Source: Bacteroides reticulotermitis JCM 10512
Lineage (GTDB): Bacteria > Bacteroidota > Bacteroidia > Bacteroidales > Bacteroidaceae
Reading direction: 5' to 3'
Assembly (NCBI RefSeq): GCF_000517545.1
Contig: NZ_BAIV01000007.1
Coordinates: forward strand, 62,001-126,000
Length of the DNA: 64,000 nt
Below are positions 7,969 through 17,051 of the stretch, piece by piece; within the stretch, counting starts at the first letter, position 1, and every line of letters starts with the position of its first letter. The translations under genes were made by a program, and so were the position numbers. The notes beneath the pieces are model-generated. The model was not told the DNA's origin, searched no databases, and worked only from the letters and a program-made list of their open reading frames with translations.

Positions 7969-10575
7969 ATGATAGATAGCACAAAATATAGGTACCACTT
8001 GCTGGTATTCATAATTATGGTGTTGGTAGCCTCCCGATTGAATGCACAGGGATTGCAATTTTATGGCAATAAGGTTCCTATTGAGCAACGCACCTCTTAT
8101 AGACTCTTTGATGGAGAACGACGTCCGGCTTTTACGGGGCATATCGATATTGAATTTGACCTGCGGATCTCTCAAAGTAGTACTTTCGGCTATTTATTTC
8201 ATCTCATCGATCCGGCAAACGGCGAGGCATACAGTCTAACGTACAGCTATGTGAATGATAGTTCCAGTTCCTTTAACTTTAACACGGAAGGAAAGGTTAA
8301 TCATATTTCCATCAGTTTATCCAACGATTCTATTATATCCCAATGGATGCCGGTGAAGCTGCGAATCGACTTCTTAGGGGAAGAAAGTGTGTTGTCTGTT
8401 GCCGATAAAGTGAAGCGGGGCGTAGGTGTGGGAAATCTTCCCAAGCAAATACAGCCTCTAATGAGTTTCGGTAGAAGGGAGCATTTGGTCGATGTACCGG
8501 CTTTTGCCATTCGCCATTTGAAAGTAAAGGGTGAGACACAGTTCTATTCGTTTGAATTCAAAGAGAACTCGGGGAATGATGTGCATGATAGCAATGGCAG
8601 GGTACAAGGGCGGGTGGATAATCCGTATTGGCTGATTAATGACTCTTATCATTGGACAAAGGTGGCAGCTTTTACCACACCTCAATGTATTGGATCTAAG
8701 TTTTATGAAAAGAGGCAGGAGGTGGTGTTTATAACGCCGGATTCTCTTTTTACTTACCTGACGGATAAGAGACAGGTGGTGAAAAAACCGTATGCGAACA
8801 AACAGCCGGTAAGCATGCTCTTGGGAACAAGCTTTATTAATGAAGCGAATGGTGAAGTGTATGCTTACGAAATAAACAACCTACCGGTAGGTAGTACTAC
8901 CATAGCAGCCTTAAACCTGGATACTCGGGTGTGGAGACCTGTTGGAAAGGCATACACTAAAGTGCAACTGCATCATCATAATGGCTTCTGGGATGGCGCA
9001 AACAATCGATACATCGTGTTTGGTGGTTTTGGCAATCGGCTGTATAGCAATAAATTTCTGATGTATAATGAAACGACTGATCAGTGGGATACGTTACAGT
9101 TTAAGGGCGACACGATTACACCTCGCTTCTTTTCATCTATGGGCTCCTCGCGGGGAGGAGATTATCTATATATTTATGGTGGGGTAGGAAATGAGTCGGG
9201 CGATCAGAGTATCGGGCATAATTACTATAATGATTTGTATCGAGTCGATTTAAAACATCAGGAAATAAAACGGAATTGGAGTCATCCTCTGGAGGAGAAG
9301 TGTGTACCTTCCGGGCAAATGCTGCTTTCGAAAGATGAGAAATCTCTTTATGTGATCCGGTATGCTGAATATAAAAAAACAGCAAGTTTGCGTCTTTATA
9401 AGATATCCATAGAAAATGGAGAGGTAGAGCAGTTGGGAGATTCCATTCCTTTTGCATCCGGTTCAATTGCATCAACTGTTTCCTTATATCACAACTCGGT
9501 GCTGAGTGAATTCTACTGTGTTACAGAGGAGTTTAACGAGCAGGCAAAACTAGTTGAAGCTGCTGTTTATACATTGGCAGATTCGCCTGTGGGTAGAGCA
9601 GATATGGGGTCTTATTTATTCAAAACAAAAACCACAGAGGAATGGAAAGTCGTGTTATGGATAGGCGCTCTTTTATTCATTTCAGGAGGCATCGGAGGCT
9701 TTTGGTATAGCAGGCGTAAGCAAAGGCGTAAACTTTCTCCGGTAGTTCCGGTAATGGTTTATGAAGGGAATCCGATCAAAGAGAACTTATTGGATAAGCT
9801 AGTTACTTCAGGCACTCCTGTTCCTGTTTCTCATAAAAGGACGGAGATTAATCAGATTTATGTATATGGTATATTCACCATCTACAATCGTGATGGGCGG
9901 GATGTTACGTATTTGTTTAGTAATAAATTGAGGCTTATCTTTCTATATATACTGTTGAATAGCGCCGAAGAGGGAGAAGGGGTAAGCTCTTCTTTGTTGA
10001 ATGACATTTTCTGGCCTGACAAGCGTGAAGATAAAGCTAAAAATCTGAAAGGAGTAACAATCAGTAACCTTCGTAAGGTGCTTGCGGAACTTGATGGTAT
10101 TAAATTGGTTTACGATAAAGGTGCTTTTAAAATAGAGATTGAGGAGAACCTCTGCTTTTGTGATTATTATAGGTTATCGGCCCATTTACGCAAACATCCT
10201 CAATCTTGTGAACTCTTTCTGTCTATTTGGGAGAGAGGGCGATTGCTTGAGAATATAGATCATTCTCTATTTGATAAATATAAGCAAAACTCAGAAGACA
10301 CTGTACTCTCTTTACTACCTAAGGACCTTGCGAATTATTATCAGCGGAATGAGTTTCGCAATGTTTTGCGTATTTGCTTTATTATTTTGAAGAGAGATCC
10401 TCTCAATGAATTGGCTTTGGGGTACAGTATGCGCTCTTATAAAAGGCTAAATGATTTTGAAAGCCTATCAAAAATCTATTCGGCTTCATCATCGAATATC
10501 GTAAAAGTATGGGAGAGGATTATGCGAAAACTATGGATGATTTACTCCGGTAGAGAACTTGCGTTAATGCGTTAG
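7969..10575 (+). CDS. Membrane-spanning regulator: LamG-like and Kelch sensor, TM helix, winged helix, BTAD-like tail
   Basis: An 868-residue protein with an unusual order of parts. A signal peptide (residues 1-27, ending SRLNAQ) is followed by a beta-rich ConA/LamG-like region (about 28-215) and a Kelch-like beta-propeller (about 220-540, for example YIVFGGFGNRLYSNKFLMYN and YIYGGVGNESGD). One transmembrane helix lies at about 560-582 (WIGALLFISGGIGGFWY) with an arginine-rich inner flank. Residues about 627-725 resemble an OmpR/SARP-type winged helix (LSSNKLR-like LFSNKLRLIFLYILL, DIFWPDKREDKAKNLKGVTI). The remainder is helical and BTAD-like. The likely topology is a periplasmic carbohydrate sensor with a cytoplasmic DNA-binding domain and no phosphorelay. 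It is divergent from the GH92 PUL and probably controls it. Confidence 0.75.
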   Translation: MIDSTKYRYHLLVFIIMVLVASRLNAQGLQFYGNKVPIEQRTSYRLFDGERRPAFTGHIDIEFDLRISQSSTFGYLFHLIDPANGEAYSLTYSYVNDSSSSFNFNTEGKVNHISISLSNDSIISQWMPVKLRIDFLGEESVLSVADKVKRGVGVGNLPKQIQPLMSFGRREHLVDVPAFAIRHLKVKGETQFYSFEFKENSGNDVHDSNGRVQGRVDNPYWLINDSYHWTKVAAFTTPQCIGSKFYEKRQEVVFITPDSLFTYLTDKRQVVKKPYANKQPVSMLLGTSFINEANGEVYAYEINNLPVGSTTIAALNLDTRVWRPVGKAYTKVQLHHHNGFWDGANNRYIVFGGFGNRLYSNKFLMYNETTDQWDTLQFKGDTITPRFFSSMGSSRGGDYLYIYGGVGNESGDQSIGHNYYNDLYRVDLKHQEIKRNWSHPLEEKCVPSGQMLLSKDEKSLYVIRYAEYKKTASLRLYKISIENGEVEQLGDSIPFASGSIASTVSLYHNSVLSEFYCVTEEFNEQAKLVEAAVYTLADSPVGRADMGSYLFKTKTTEEWKVVLWIGALLFISGGIGGFWYSRRKQRRKLSPVVPVMVYEGNPIKENLLDKLVTSGTPVPVSHKRTEINQIYVYGIFTIYNRDGRDVTYLFSNKLRLIFLYILLNSAEEGEGVSSSLLNDIFWPDKREDKAKNLKGVTISNLRKVLAELDGIKLVYDKGAFKIEIEENLCFCDYYRLSAHLRKHPQSCELFLSIWERGRLLENIDHSLFDKYKQNSEDTVLSLLPKDLANYYQRNEFRNVLRICFIILKRDPLNELALGYSMRSYKRLNDFESLSKIYSASSSNIVKVWERIMRKLWMIYSGRELALMR

Positions 10576-10581
10576 GGGGGC

Positions 10582-10612
10582 TTGACAAAGGCTTTAAAAT
10601 GTTGTATATTTG
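10582..10612 (+). promoter_or_regulatory. Promoter of the DUF4248 gene
   Basis: TATATTTG at 10605-10612 matches the Bacteroidetes -7 consensus TAnnTTTG, and TTGACA at 10582-10587 lies 17 nt upstream. The start codon follows about 40 nt downstream. Confidence 0.6.
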
Positions 10613-10652
10613 TAGTCGTAAACAATAAAACAACGAACTAAAACCTGAACAA

Positions 10653-10874
10653 ATGAGACGATTTTTTTCTTTCTCCGAACTTGCCCGGATGTACTTTCCC
10701 GGATGCGCGACCAGTAAAAATGCAGTCCGCTGCCTAAGCCGATGGATTAAAGGCTGTAATCCGCTGATAAAAGAGCTTATACATACGGGATACCTGCCGT
10801 ATAATCATCGGTATTTGACTTCAAAGCAGTATGCTATAATTACAAAACACTTAGGTGATCCTTATGAATATTAA
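10653..10874 (+). CDS. DUF4248 small protein
   Basis: A 73-residue basic, cysteine-containing protein. The pattern FFSFSELARMYFPG followed by SKNAVRCLSRWI and YLTSKQYAIITKHLGDP matches the DUF4248 family common in Bacteroidales, where it usually sits beside HU-like genes. Its function is unknown; the short helical make-up would suit nucleic-acid or protein binding. It has its own promoter and terminator and is followed about 600 nt later by an HU-like gene. Confidence 0.8.
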   Translation: MRRFFSFSELARMYFPGCATSKNAVRCLSRWIKGCNPLIKELIHTGYLPYNHRYLTSKQYAIITKHLGDPYEY

Positions 10875-10900
10875 GCTCTGATCGAGTTAACATCAAAGCT

Positions 10901-10937
10901 AAGGCTACAAAACCTATCACGTTTTGTAGCCTTTTTT
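10901..10937 (+). terminator. Intrinsic terminator after DUF4248 gene
   Basis: A perfect 13-bp stem (AAGGCTACAAAAC with GTTTTGTAGCCTT) and 7-nt loop, running into a T tract, 27 nt after the stop codon. Confidence 0.85.
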
Positions 10938-11001
10938 GTTGGCTAAATTCAGAGAAATATTCATGAAAGGCTGAAGTTACGTTTATTATAAACTGTACAA
11001 C

Positions 11002-11038
11002 CGTTTCTAATAAACGATGATGATATTTATTAGAAACG
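11002..11038. repeat. Perfect 13-bp inverted repeat, 11-nt spacer
   Basis: CGTTTCTAATAAA at 11002-11014 is exactly complementary to TTTATTAGAAACG at 11026-11038. It is not followed by a T tract, so it looks more like a protein-binding site or RNA structure than a terminator. Confidence 0.6.
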
Positions 11039-11253
11039 CAAAACACGTTTTAGCCTAATCGGTTCGTTTTTTTCTTCTTTACTAATTGTGCGAAATCAGA
11101 TTAATTCTATTTTAAAGGTTTCTCTGGTTATTATACTTTACAATTGTTTTGTAAGATAAATCTCGTGAAATATTGCAACGATTGAATCGCATAAATCGCT
11201 TCTGAATCCTCGCAACAACCTCGCGTTTTTTGAAGATGTATGCTCGTAATGGG

Positions 11254-11300
11254 CAAGATTAACGCACGCTTTTGAATGTGCCTCAATCTTGTATTTTTCT
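11254..11300 (+). terminator. Orphan terminator-like nested hairpin
   Basis: CAAGATT (11254) pairs with AATCTTG (11285) around an inner GCAC/GTGC pair, followed by TATTTTTCTTATA. It resembles an intrinsic terminator on the plus strand, yet no protein gene ends here. It may end an untranslated RNA from 10938-11300. No clear TAnnTTTG box was found upstream. Confidence 0.4.
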
Positions 11301-11396
11301 TATATATAGCGCTTTATGAGCTGTTTTTGAATTGAACTCACTTTAAAAGGGGACAGAAGGGGGACCAAAGGAGACTGAACGATATACGCGTTGTCG

Positions 11397-11404
11397 TATC
11401 TTTG
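11397..11404 (+). promoter_or_regulatory. -7 box of HU-like gene
   Basis: TATCTTTG matches the Bacteroidetes -7 consensus and lies about 73 nt before the ATG at 11477. The -33 element is weak. Confidence 0.55.
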
Positions 11405-11476
11405 TAATGTCATTCAAACAAAGAGAATGGCAACTAGATAACCTTTATTTTTTTAACCATTTAAACTTTAACAATT

Positions 11477-11953
11477 ATGGCTTTAGAGTATGTAGTAACT
11501 AAGAGAGTGTTCGGTTTTGACAAAGACAAAAACGAGAAGTATGTAGCAAAATCGGTTCGTTCCGGTAGAGTGAATTTTGCGAAGATGTGTCGCAAGGTGA
11601 GTGAGCTGTGTGGTGTCCATCGCAAGATAGTGGATCTGGTAGTCACCGGTTTAGTCGATAAAATGGCGGAAGACATTGACGATGGAAAGAGCGTTCAGCT
11701 AGGTGATTTCGGTATTTTCACTCCTACCATTCGTGCTAAGAGTGCAGACAGTGAAAAAGAAGTGTCTGCCAAGTCGATTATTCAGAAAAAGATCCGGTTT
11801 TATCCGGGGAAAATCTTCCAGAACACTTTGGGAGATATGAGCGTAACTCGTCGTACCGAGCCGGATACAGATTATACGGATGGAAGTAGTCAGGGTAATG
11901 AAAAACCAGGAACTGGTGAAGGGGGAGGCGAAGCTCCCGATCCAACAGTCTAA
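11477..11953 (+). CDS. HU-like (HU-HIG type) DNA-binding protein
   Basis: 158 residues. The N-terminal 120 residues have the Bacteroidales HU-HIG pattern (VNFAKMCRKVSELCGVHRKIVDL, written from residue 34, then GKSVQLGDFGIFTPTI), related to IHF/HU histone-like proteins. The last 35 residues are a low-complexity Gly/Glu/Pro tail. In Bacteroides this gene commonly sits between a DUF4248 gene and an N-acetylmuramoyl-L-alanine amidase; no amidase follows here. Role in DNA binding is inferred from the family; the specific target is unknown. Confidence 0.85.
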   Translation: MALEYVVTKRVFGFDKDKNEKYVAKSVRSGRVNFAKMCRKVSELCGVHRKIVDLVVTGLVDKMAEDIDDGKSVQLGDFGIFTPTIRAKSADSEKEVSAKSIIQKKIRFYPGKIFQNTLGDMSVTRRTEPDTDYTDGSSQGNEKPGTGEGGGEAPDPTV

Positions 11954-11993
11954 TCGGGCGTACTAGCGTAAAGGCTCTGTTTTAGAGTAAGTA

Positions 11994-12036
11994 ATGCACA
12001 GGGAATCGATCAAGATCGGTGCTCTGTGCATTTTTT
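11994..12036 (+). terminator. Intrinsic terminator after HU-like gene
   Basis: Stem ATGCACAG/CTGTGCAT with an inner CGATC/GATCG pair, followed by TTTTTATTTC. Confidence 0.85.
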
Positions 12037-12122
12037 ATTTCTTTTGTTATATAGGTAATAATTCTTATCTTTCGGAAAGTTTATTTGTAAAATAGCTTCG
12101 ACTAGCATAAAAATTCGGTATT

Positions 12123-13346
12123 ATGTCTCTAGATCTATTGTCTATTAAAAAAAAGAAAAGAATATTACTCTTGTTAGTGGTATTGGGTGGAATCCTATCC
12201 TTGGTTTCTTGTACGCGAGCAACCTATCTTTTTCGAGAATCCCATGCGGTGTTGGAATTAAAGATAGAGAATAAGAAATACGATCACCTCTCCTTATTCA
12301 CTCATGTTAAGAACTCTCTGGGCTATGATAATGGGCTGGAAATTCCCGGGAAATCAGCTGATGGGTTCAAGTGGACATTCCTCGTTCCTGACTCTGTTAA
12401 TCAAGTTGTTGAAGGATATTATGTTCGCACGCAGCCATTTGATTATCAAAGGAATGAAGAGAAAACGCTAACATTCTCTGCCGGTAAAGTCTCAGATAGA
12501 ACATCTAACATGATTCTGCTGAGAGATAAGACCACTTCAATAAGGGGGAGCTATACACATCAAATTTCAAATACTCACCCGGGTATGGGTTTCTTGCTTG
12601 TTGATACTTTTATCATGAACCCAACCATAACCTGTGATGTGATCGATCTTAAGCTGGATAACAAAAAGTGTAAATCAGAGTTAGAAATCGCACTCACTTA
12701 TCCTTACTTTAAAGATACTGCCCGGTATACTCTTTCTGAACGGCTAGATGTCATCCGGAAATATCCCTATTCTACTTATCTGTTAGCTGCAATGCCATCC
12801 TTTTTGAACGTATCCGACAGAAAAACGCTGCGTGTGCTTTTTAATTCTTTCTCCGATGAAATCCGGAATTCTCAGCAAGGACAAGATATCTCTAATTTGA
12901 TAAATGTTGAAATCGAACCAGTTTCAGTCGATACATTAAAGCTCATGGGTGCCGAAGGTAATCTGCCGGAATCTGTAATAAGGACCCACTCGAAATATAC
13001 GTTGATTATCTTTTCTGCTTCTTGGTGTTCGCCCTGCCATAAGCAGATTCCTTTATTGAAAGAAGTATATAATGACTTTGGCAGTCGTCTTGATATGGTT
13101 TATATCTCCACTGACCAAGAAAAAGAGGAGAAGTATTGGAACCGAATGCTTGAAAATGAGGAGATTCCTTGGCGAAGTCTTTTTGCCAGAGATTATAGAA
13201 AGGGATTGTTTCAGTATTATTCTATTGGAGGAATCCCTTATTCTCTGTTAGTCCATCCTGATGGTACAACTGAATCTATTGATATTAGAAAGCAATCGGA
13301 TAGATCTCGCTTATATAAACTGTTGAATGAAGGAAACCGAATCTAA
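12123..13346 (+). CDS. Thioredoxin-fold (TlpA/AhpC-type) lipoprotein
   Basis: 407 residues with a lipoprotein signal (LGGILSLVSCTRA, Cys30). The C-terminal third, from about residue 280, is a thioredoxin-like domain with the redox motif WCSPC at about 301-305 inside FSASWCSPCHKQIPLL, and a cis-proline block GGIPYSLLVHPDG. The N-terminal 270 residues are beta-rich and not recognised; in related Bacteroidetes proteins this position is often a DUF4369-like domain. A periplasmic thiol-disulfide role is expected. It stands alone between two terminators, so the physiological partner cannot be read from context. Confidence 0.8.
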   Translation: MSLDLLSIKKKKRILLLLVVLGGILSLVSCTRATYLFRESHAVLELKIENKKYDHLSLFTHVKNSLGYDNGLEIPGKSADGFKWTFLVPDSVNQVVEGYYVRTQPFDYQRNEEKTLTFSAGKVSDRTSNMILLRDKTTSIRGSYTHQISNTHPGMGFLLVDTFIMNPTITCDVIDLKLDNKKCKSELEIALTYPYFKDTARYTLSERLDVIRKYPYSTYLLAAMPSFLNVSDRKTLRVLFNSFSDEIRNSQQGQDISNLINVEIEPVSVDTLKLMGAEGNLPESVIRTHSKYTLIIFSASWCSPCHKQIPLLKEVYNDFGSRLDMVYISTDQEKEEKYWNRMLENEEIPWRSLFARDYRKGLFQYYSIGGIPYSLLVHPDGTTESIDIRKQSDRSRLYKLLNEGNRI

Positions 13347-13349
13347 ATA

Positions 13350-13384
13350 AAATCCCCCTGCCGGCAATGCTGACAGGGGGATTT
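13350..13384. terminator. Bidirectional terminator between thioredoxin lipoprotein and frdB
   Basis: AAATCCCCCTG pairs with CAGGGGGATTT. It lies between convergent genes, with A and T flanks on both sides, and could serve both. Confidence 0.75.
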
Positions 13385-13409
13385 GCTATTAATCAAATCA
13401 AGCTTTCGC

Positions 13410-14165
13410 TTAGTCTTTCAGTTTCGCAATGATGAAATCGCGATTCAGACGGGCAATGTTGCTGATAGAAACATTCTTGGGGCATTCGGCTTCGCAAGCG
13501 CGTGTGTTGGTACAGTTACCGAAACCTAGCTCGTCCATTTTAGACAGCATGGCCTTAGCACGACGCAAAGCTTCCGGCTTACCTTGAGGAAGCAAGTTCA
13601 ACTGGCTAACCTTAGCTGAAACAAACAGCATGGCGGAACCATTCTTACAAGCAGCCACACAAGCACCACAACCGATGCAAGAAGCGGCATCCATGGCTTC
13701 GTCGGCAATTTGCTTCGGAATAAGGATTGCATTAGCGTCTTGCGGAGCACCTGTGCGAACGCTTACATAGCCACCGGCCTGCATGATCTTATCACATGCT
13801 GTACGGTCTACCATCAAGTCTTTGATGACCGGGAATCCTGCTGAACGCCAAGGTTCTACAGTAATAGTGTCGCCATCTTGGAAGCGGCGCATATAGATCT
13901 GGCAAGTGGTAGCTCCTGTTGCCGGACCGTGCGGATGACCGTTGATGTATAGAGAGCACATACCGCAAATTCCTTCGCGACAGTCGTGATCAAATACAAC
14001 AGGTTCTTTTCTTTCGTTAATGAGCTGTTCGTTCAGGATATCCAGCATTTCGAGGAACGAAGTATCGCCGGAGATTTTTTTCATTTGGTATGTTTCAAAG
14101 GCACCTTTGGCTTTCGGACCTGCCTGACGCCATACCTTAAGCGTGAAACTTATATTCTTATCCAT
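13410..14165 (-). CDS. frdB: Fumarate reductase/succinate dehydrogenase iron-sulfur subunit
   Basis: 251 residues. The N-terminal ferredoxin-like domain has the [2Fe-2S] ligands in [17 protein letters not shown]. The C-terminal half has two cysteine clusters, [14 protein letters not shown] and [13 protein letters not shown], for the other Fe-S centres. The subunit passes electrons between the cytochrome b subunit and the flavoprotein. It is the last gene of frdC-frdA-frdB, 42 nt after frdA. In Bacteroides this complex works mainly as fumarate reductase in anaerobic respiration; succinate dehydrogenase naming (sdhB) is equally used. Confidence 0.95.
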   Translation of the reverse strand: MDKNISFTLKVWRQAGPKAKGAFETYQMKKISGDTSFLEMLDILNEQLINERKEPVVFDHDCREGICGMCSLYINGHPHGPATGATTCQIYMRRFQDGDTITVEPWRSAGFPVIKDLMVDRTACDKIMQAGGYVSVRTGAPQDANAILIPKQIADEAMDAASCIGCGACVAACKNGSAMLFVSAKVSQLNLLPQGKPEALRRAKAMLSKMDELGFGNCTNTRACEAECPKNVSISNIARLNRDFIIAKLKD

Positions 14166-14207
14166 TGTTTTCTGATTCTTTTAATATTTAATACTTCTCT
14201 TCACCGC

Positions 14208-16187
14208 TTAGCTCTTGTAATTACGAGTCTGAACCTTGATTGCTTCGTAAACAAGCGGTTCTTTATGTAATACAGGTGCTTTTTCATCATCACCTTGATA
14301 TTCCCAACAAGCTACATAGAAGAAGTTCGCGTCATCACGTTTTGCTTCACCTTCTTCTGTTTGGAATTCTTCGCGGAAGTGTCCACCACAGCTTTCTTCA
14401 CGGTTTAGCGCGTCGTATGCAACAAGCTCTCCCATTGTGATAAAGTCGTACAGACGGATGGCTTTGTCAAGCTCAACGTTCATGCCTTCTTTAGCGCCAG
14501 GGATAAACAGATTAGTTTCAAATTCTTTACGAACCTCTTTCAATTTAGCAATACCTTCTTTAAGGCCTTCTGCCGTACGTCCCATACCTACGTGATCCCA
14601 CATGATACGTCCGAGTTTCTTGTGAATAGAATCAACCGATTCTTTTCCTTGAATACCCATGAACTTATCGATCTTGGCTTGGATCGCCTTTTCTGCTTCT
14701 ACGAACTCAGGAAGATCGGTAGAGAAGCGAGGAACAGTGATCTGATCGGCCAAGTAGTTTTGGATGGTGTATGGCAATACGAAATAACCATCGGCAAGTC
14801 CTTGCATCAGTGCGGAAGCACCCAAACGGTTGGCACCGTGATCGGAGAAGTTACATTCGCCGATAGCGTATAGGCCTTGAACGGTTGTTTGCAGTTCGTA
14901 GTCTACCCAGATACCACCCATAGTGTAGTGGATAGCCGGATAAATCATCATTGGATTATAATATTTCACACCGTCGATATCCTTTGCCAGTTCACCTGGG
15001 TTGACGTCGGTGATTTCCTCATACATATCGAAAAGGTTACCGTAGCGTTGAAGAACAACATCAACACCTAAGCGGTTAATTGCTTCAGAGAAGTCAAGGA
15101 ATACGGCCAAACCGGTGTTGTTCACACCAAAGCCTTTATCGCAACGTTCTTTAGCCGCACGGCTGGCAACGTCACGTGGAACGAGGTTACCGAATGCCGG
15201 ATAACGGCGTTCCAGGTAGTAGTCGCGTTCTTCTTCAGGAATATCTTTACCTTGTAGTGTACCTGCCTGAAGCTTCTTAGCGTCTTCCAGTTTTTTCGGA
15301 ACCCAGATACGTCCGTCGTTACGCAGAGACTCAGACATCAAAGTCAGCTTGGATTGCTCATCGCCGTGTACCGGAATACAAGTCGGGTGGATTTGTACGT
15401 AAGCAGGATTAGCGAATACAGCACCTTTACGGTAGCAAGAAATGGCGGCTGTACAGTTACAGCTCATTGCGTTAGTCGACAGGAAGTATGCGTTACCATA
15501 TCCACCGGTAGCGATAACTACGGCGTGAGCAGCAAAGCGTTCGAGTTCACCTGTGATTAAGTTCTTAGCGATGATACCGCGAGCGCGTCCGTCGATGATG
15601 ACAACGTCCTGCATCTCATAGCGAGTATATAATTTCACTGTACCGACACCTACCTGACGGCTAAGTGCTGAGTAAGCACCTAATAGCAGCTGTTGTCCGG
15701 TTTGTCCCTTTGCGTAGAATGTACGAGATACCTGTGCACCACCGAAAGAGCGGTTGTCTAATGTACCACCGTATTCGCGTGCAAAAGGAACACCTTGTGC
15801 CACACATTGGTCGATGATGGCATTGGACACTTCTGCCAAACGATATACGTTCGCTTCACGTGCACGGTAGTCGCCACCTTTTACAGTGTCATAGAACAGA
15901 CGGTATACAGAGTCACCATCGTTCTGATAGTTTTTAGCAGCATTGATACCTCCTTGTGCAGCAATAGAGTGCGCACGGCGAGGAGAATCTTGAATACAGA
16001 AGTTGAATACTCTGAAACCCATTTCACCAAGTGAAGCGGCAGCAGAGGCTCCAGCTAATCCTGTGCCGACAACAATAACATCCAAACGACGTTTATTCGC
16101 AGGGTTCACCAATTTCTGGTGAGCTTTATAGTTAGTCCATTTTTCAGCCACTAGGCCTTCAGGAATCCTTGAATCTATCTTAACCAT
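14208..16187 (-). CDS. frdA: Fumarate reductase/succinate dehydrogenase flavoprotein subunit
   Basis: 659 residues. The N-terminal FAD-binding motif is [19 protein letters not shown], and the covalent-FAD histidine region is [42 protein letters not shown] and [20 protein letters not shown] are the conserved substrate-domain and FAD-contact blocks (each given only in part of the family consensus). It reduces fumarate to succinate at the inner face of the membrane. Lies between frdC (37 nt upstream) and frdB. Length and order are typical for the B-type (single cytochrome) complexes. Confidence 0.96.
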   Translation of the reverse strand: MVKIDSRIPEGLVAEKWTNYKAHQKLVNPANKRRLDVIVVGTGLAGASAAASLGEMGFRVFNFCIQDSPRRAHSIAAQGGINAAKNYQNDGDSVYRLFYDTVKGGDYRAREANVYRLAEVSNAIIDQCVAQGVPFAREYGGTLDNRSFGGAQVSRTFYAKGQTGQQLLLGAYSALSRQVGVGTVKLYTRYEMQDVVIIDGRARGIIAKNLITGELERFAAHAVVIATGGYGNAYFLSTNAMSCNCTAAISCYRKGAVFANPAYVQIHPTCIPVHGDEQSKLTLMSESLRNDGRIWVPKKLEDAKKLQAGTLQGKDIPEEERDYYLERRYPAFGNLVPRDVASRAAKERCDKGFGVNNTGLAVFLDFSEAINRLGVDVVLQRYGNLFDMYEEITDVNPGELAKDIDGVKYYNPMMIYPAIHYTMGGIWVDYELQTTVQGLYAIGECNFSDHGANRLGASALMQGLADGYFVLPYTIQNYLADQITVPRFSTDLPEFVEAEKAIQAKIDKFMGIQGKESVDSIHKKLGRIMWDHVGMGRTAEGLKEGIAKLKEVRKEFETNLFIPGAKEGMNVELDKAIRLYDFITMGELVAYDALNREESCGGHFREEFQTEEGEAKRDDANFFYVACWEYQGDDEKAPVLHKEPLVYEAIKVQTRNYKS

Positions 16188-16224
16188 AATTTTGTTTACA
16201 ATTTAATCATTTACTATTAACTAA

Positions 16225-16932
16225 TTAGCAAGCTGTACCGCAGCACATTAGTGACTTAACGAAAAATGCGATTACTACCACTGCAAAACACAGTACTACA
16301 ACGGTTGAGTAGATGTTGGAAATACATTTCCAACGGTTAAGCCATACTTGGTTATTCCATCCCAGAGATTGCATAGAACTCCAGAAACCATGTGTGAGGT
16401 GAAACCAAAGAGCTCCTAACCAAATCAGGTAGAGCACTACGTAAACGGGGTTAGCAAAGGTTTGTTGGATGTGATAAACCCCATCGGCTGCATAATTTAA
16501 CGTTTGCGGATCAACGTTCATGCCCATGTTATGCATCAACTCCGGCAATTGCATTTTTGCCCAGAAGTTAACCAAGTGAAGGCCGAGACCTACGATAACG
16601 ATCAGGCCCAGTACCAACATGTTCTGTGAAGCCCACTCTACGGTTTTAGGTTTTTCAACTACTGCATAACGTTCGCTTCCTCGGGCATTGCGATTTTGCA
16701 TAGTCAACCAGAAAGCGTAAACAATGTGAATTACGAAAAGGGTAGCTAGTCCGGCAGTAGCTACCAAAGCATACCAGTTTGCTCCCAGAAACTCACAAAT
16801 CAGGTTGTATCCGTCAGCCGAGATAATTGCAACCAGGTTCATCGCCATGTGAAATGTTAGAAAAAGGACAAGGGCAATACCGGTAATGCTCATCACCACT
16901 TTCCTTCCTACAGATGAATTACTTAACCACAT
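16225..16932 (-). CDS. frdC: Fumarate reductase/succinate dehydrogenase cytochrome b subunit
   Basis: 235 residues with five hydrophobic segments, at about 15-35, 57-77, 105-125, 160-180 and 205-228. Conserved histidines for haem lie in LTFHMAMN, VIHIVYAFW and LTHGFWSSMQ. This is the single-subunit di-haem cytochrome b of B-type succinate:quinone oxidoreductases, which links menaquinol to the Fe-S subunit. First gene of the operon, preceded by a good -7 box. Confidence 0.93.
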   Translation of the reverse strand: MWLSNSSVGRKVVMSITGIALVLFLTFHMAMNLVAIISADGYNLICEFLGANWYALVATAGLATLFVIHIVYAFWLTMQNRNARGSERYAVVEKPKTVEWASQNMLVLGLIVIVGLGLHLVNFWAKMQLPELMHNMGMNVDPQTLNYAADGVYHIQQTFANPVYVVLYLIWLGALWFHLTHGFWSSMQSLGWNNQVWLNRWKCISNIYSTVVVLCFAVVVIAFFVKSLMCCGTAC

Positions 16933-17000
16933 AAATGATTGAATTTAAATTATTTAATTGTTAGAACTAAAATTTCGTGATTTTAAACTCTTACGGACTG

Positions 17001-17032
17001 CAAAAATACAGGAAATAGATTGATTGTCCAAA
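17001..17032 (-). promoter_or_regulatory. Promoter of frdCAB
   Basis: On the minus strand TATTTTTG (17001-17008) and TTTG (17029-17032) are 20 nt apart, the arrangement of a Bacteroidetes primary-sigma promoter, about 70 nt upstream of frdC. Confidence 0.65.
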
Positions 17033-17051
17033 GAATTAAAGAAATTATTCC

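Noticed and set aside
10840..11046. A 68-codon minus-strand frame across the DUF4248 terminator
   Set aside because: It covers the terminator stem and the 13-bp inverted repeat and has no start signal.
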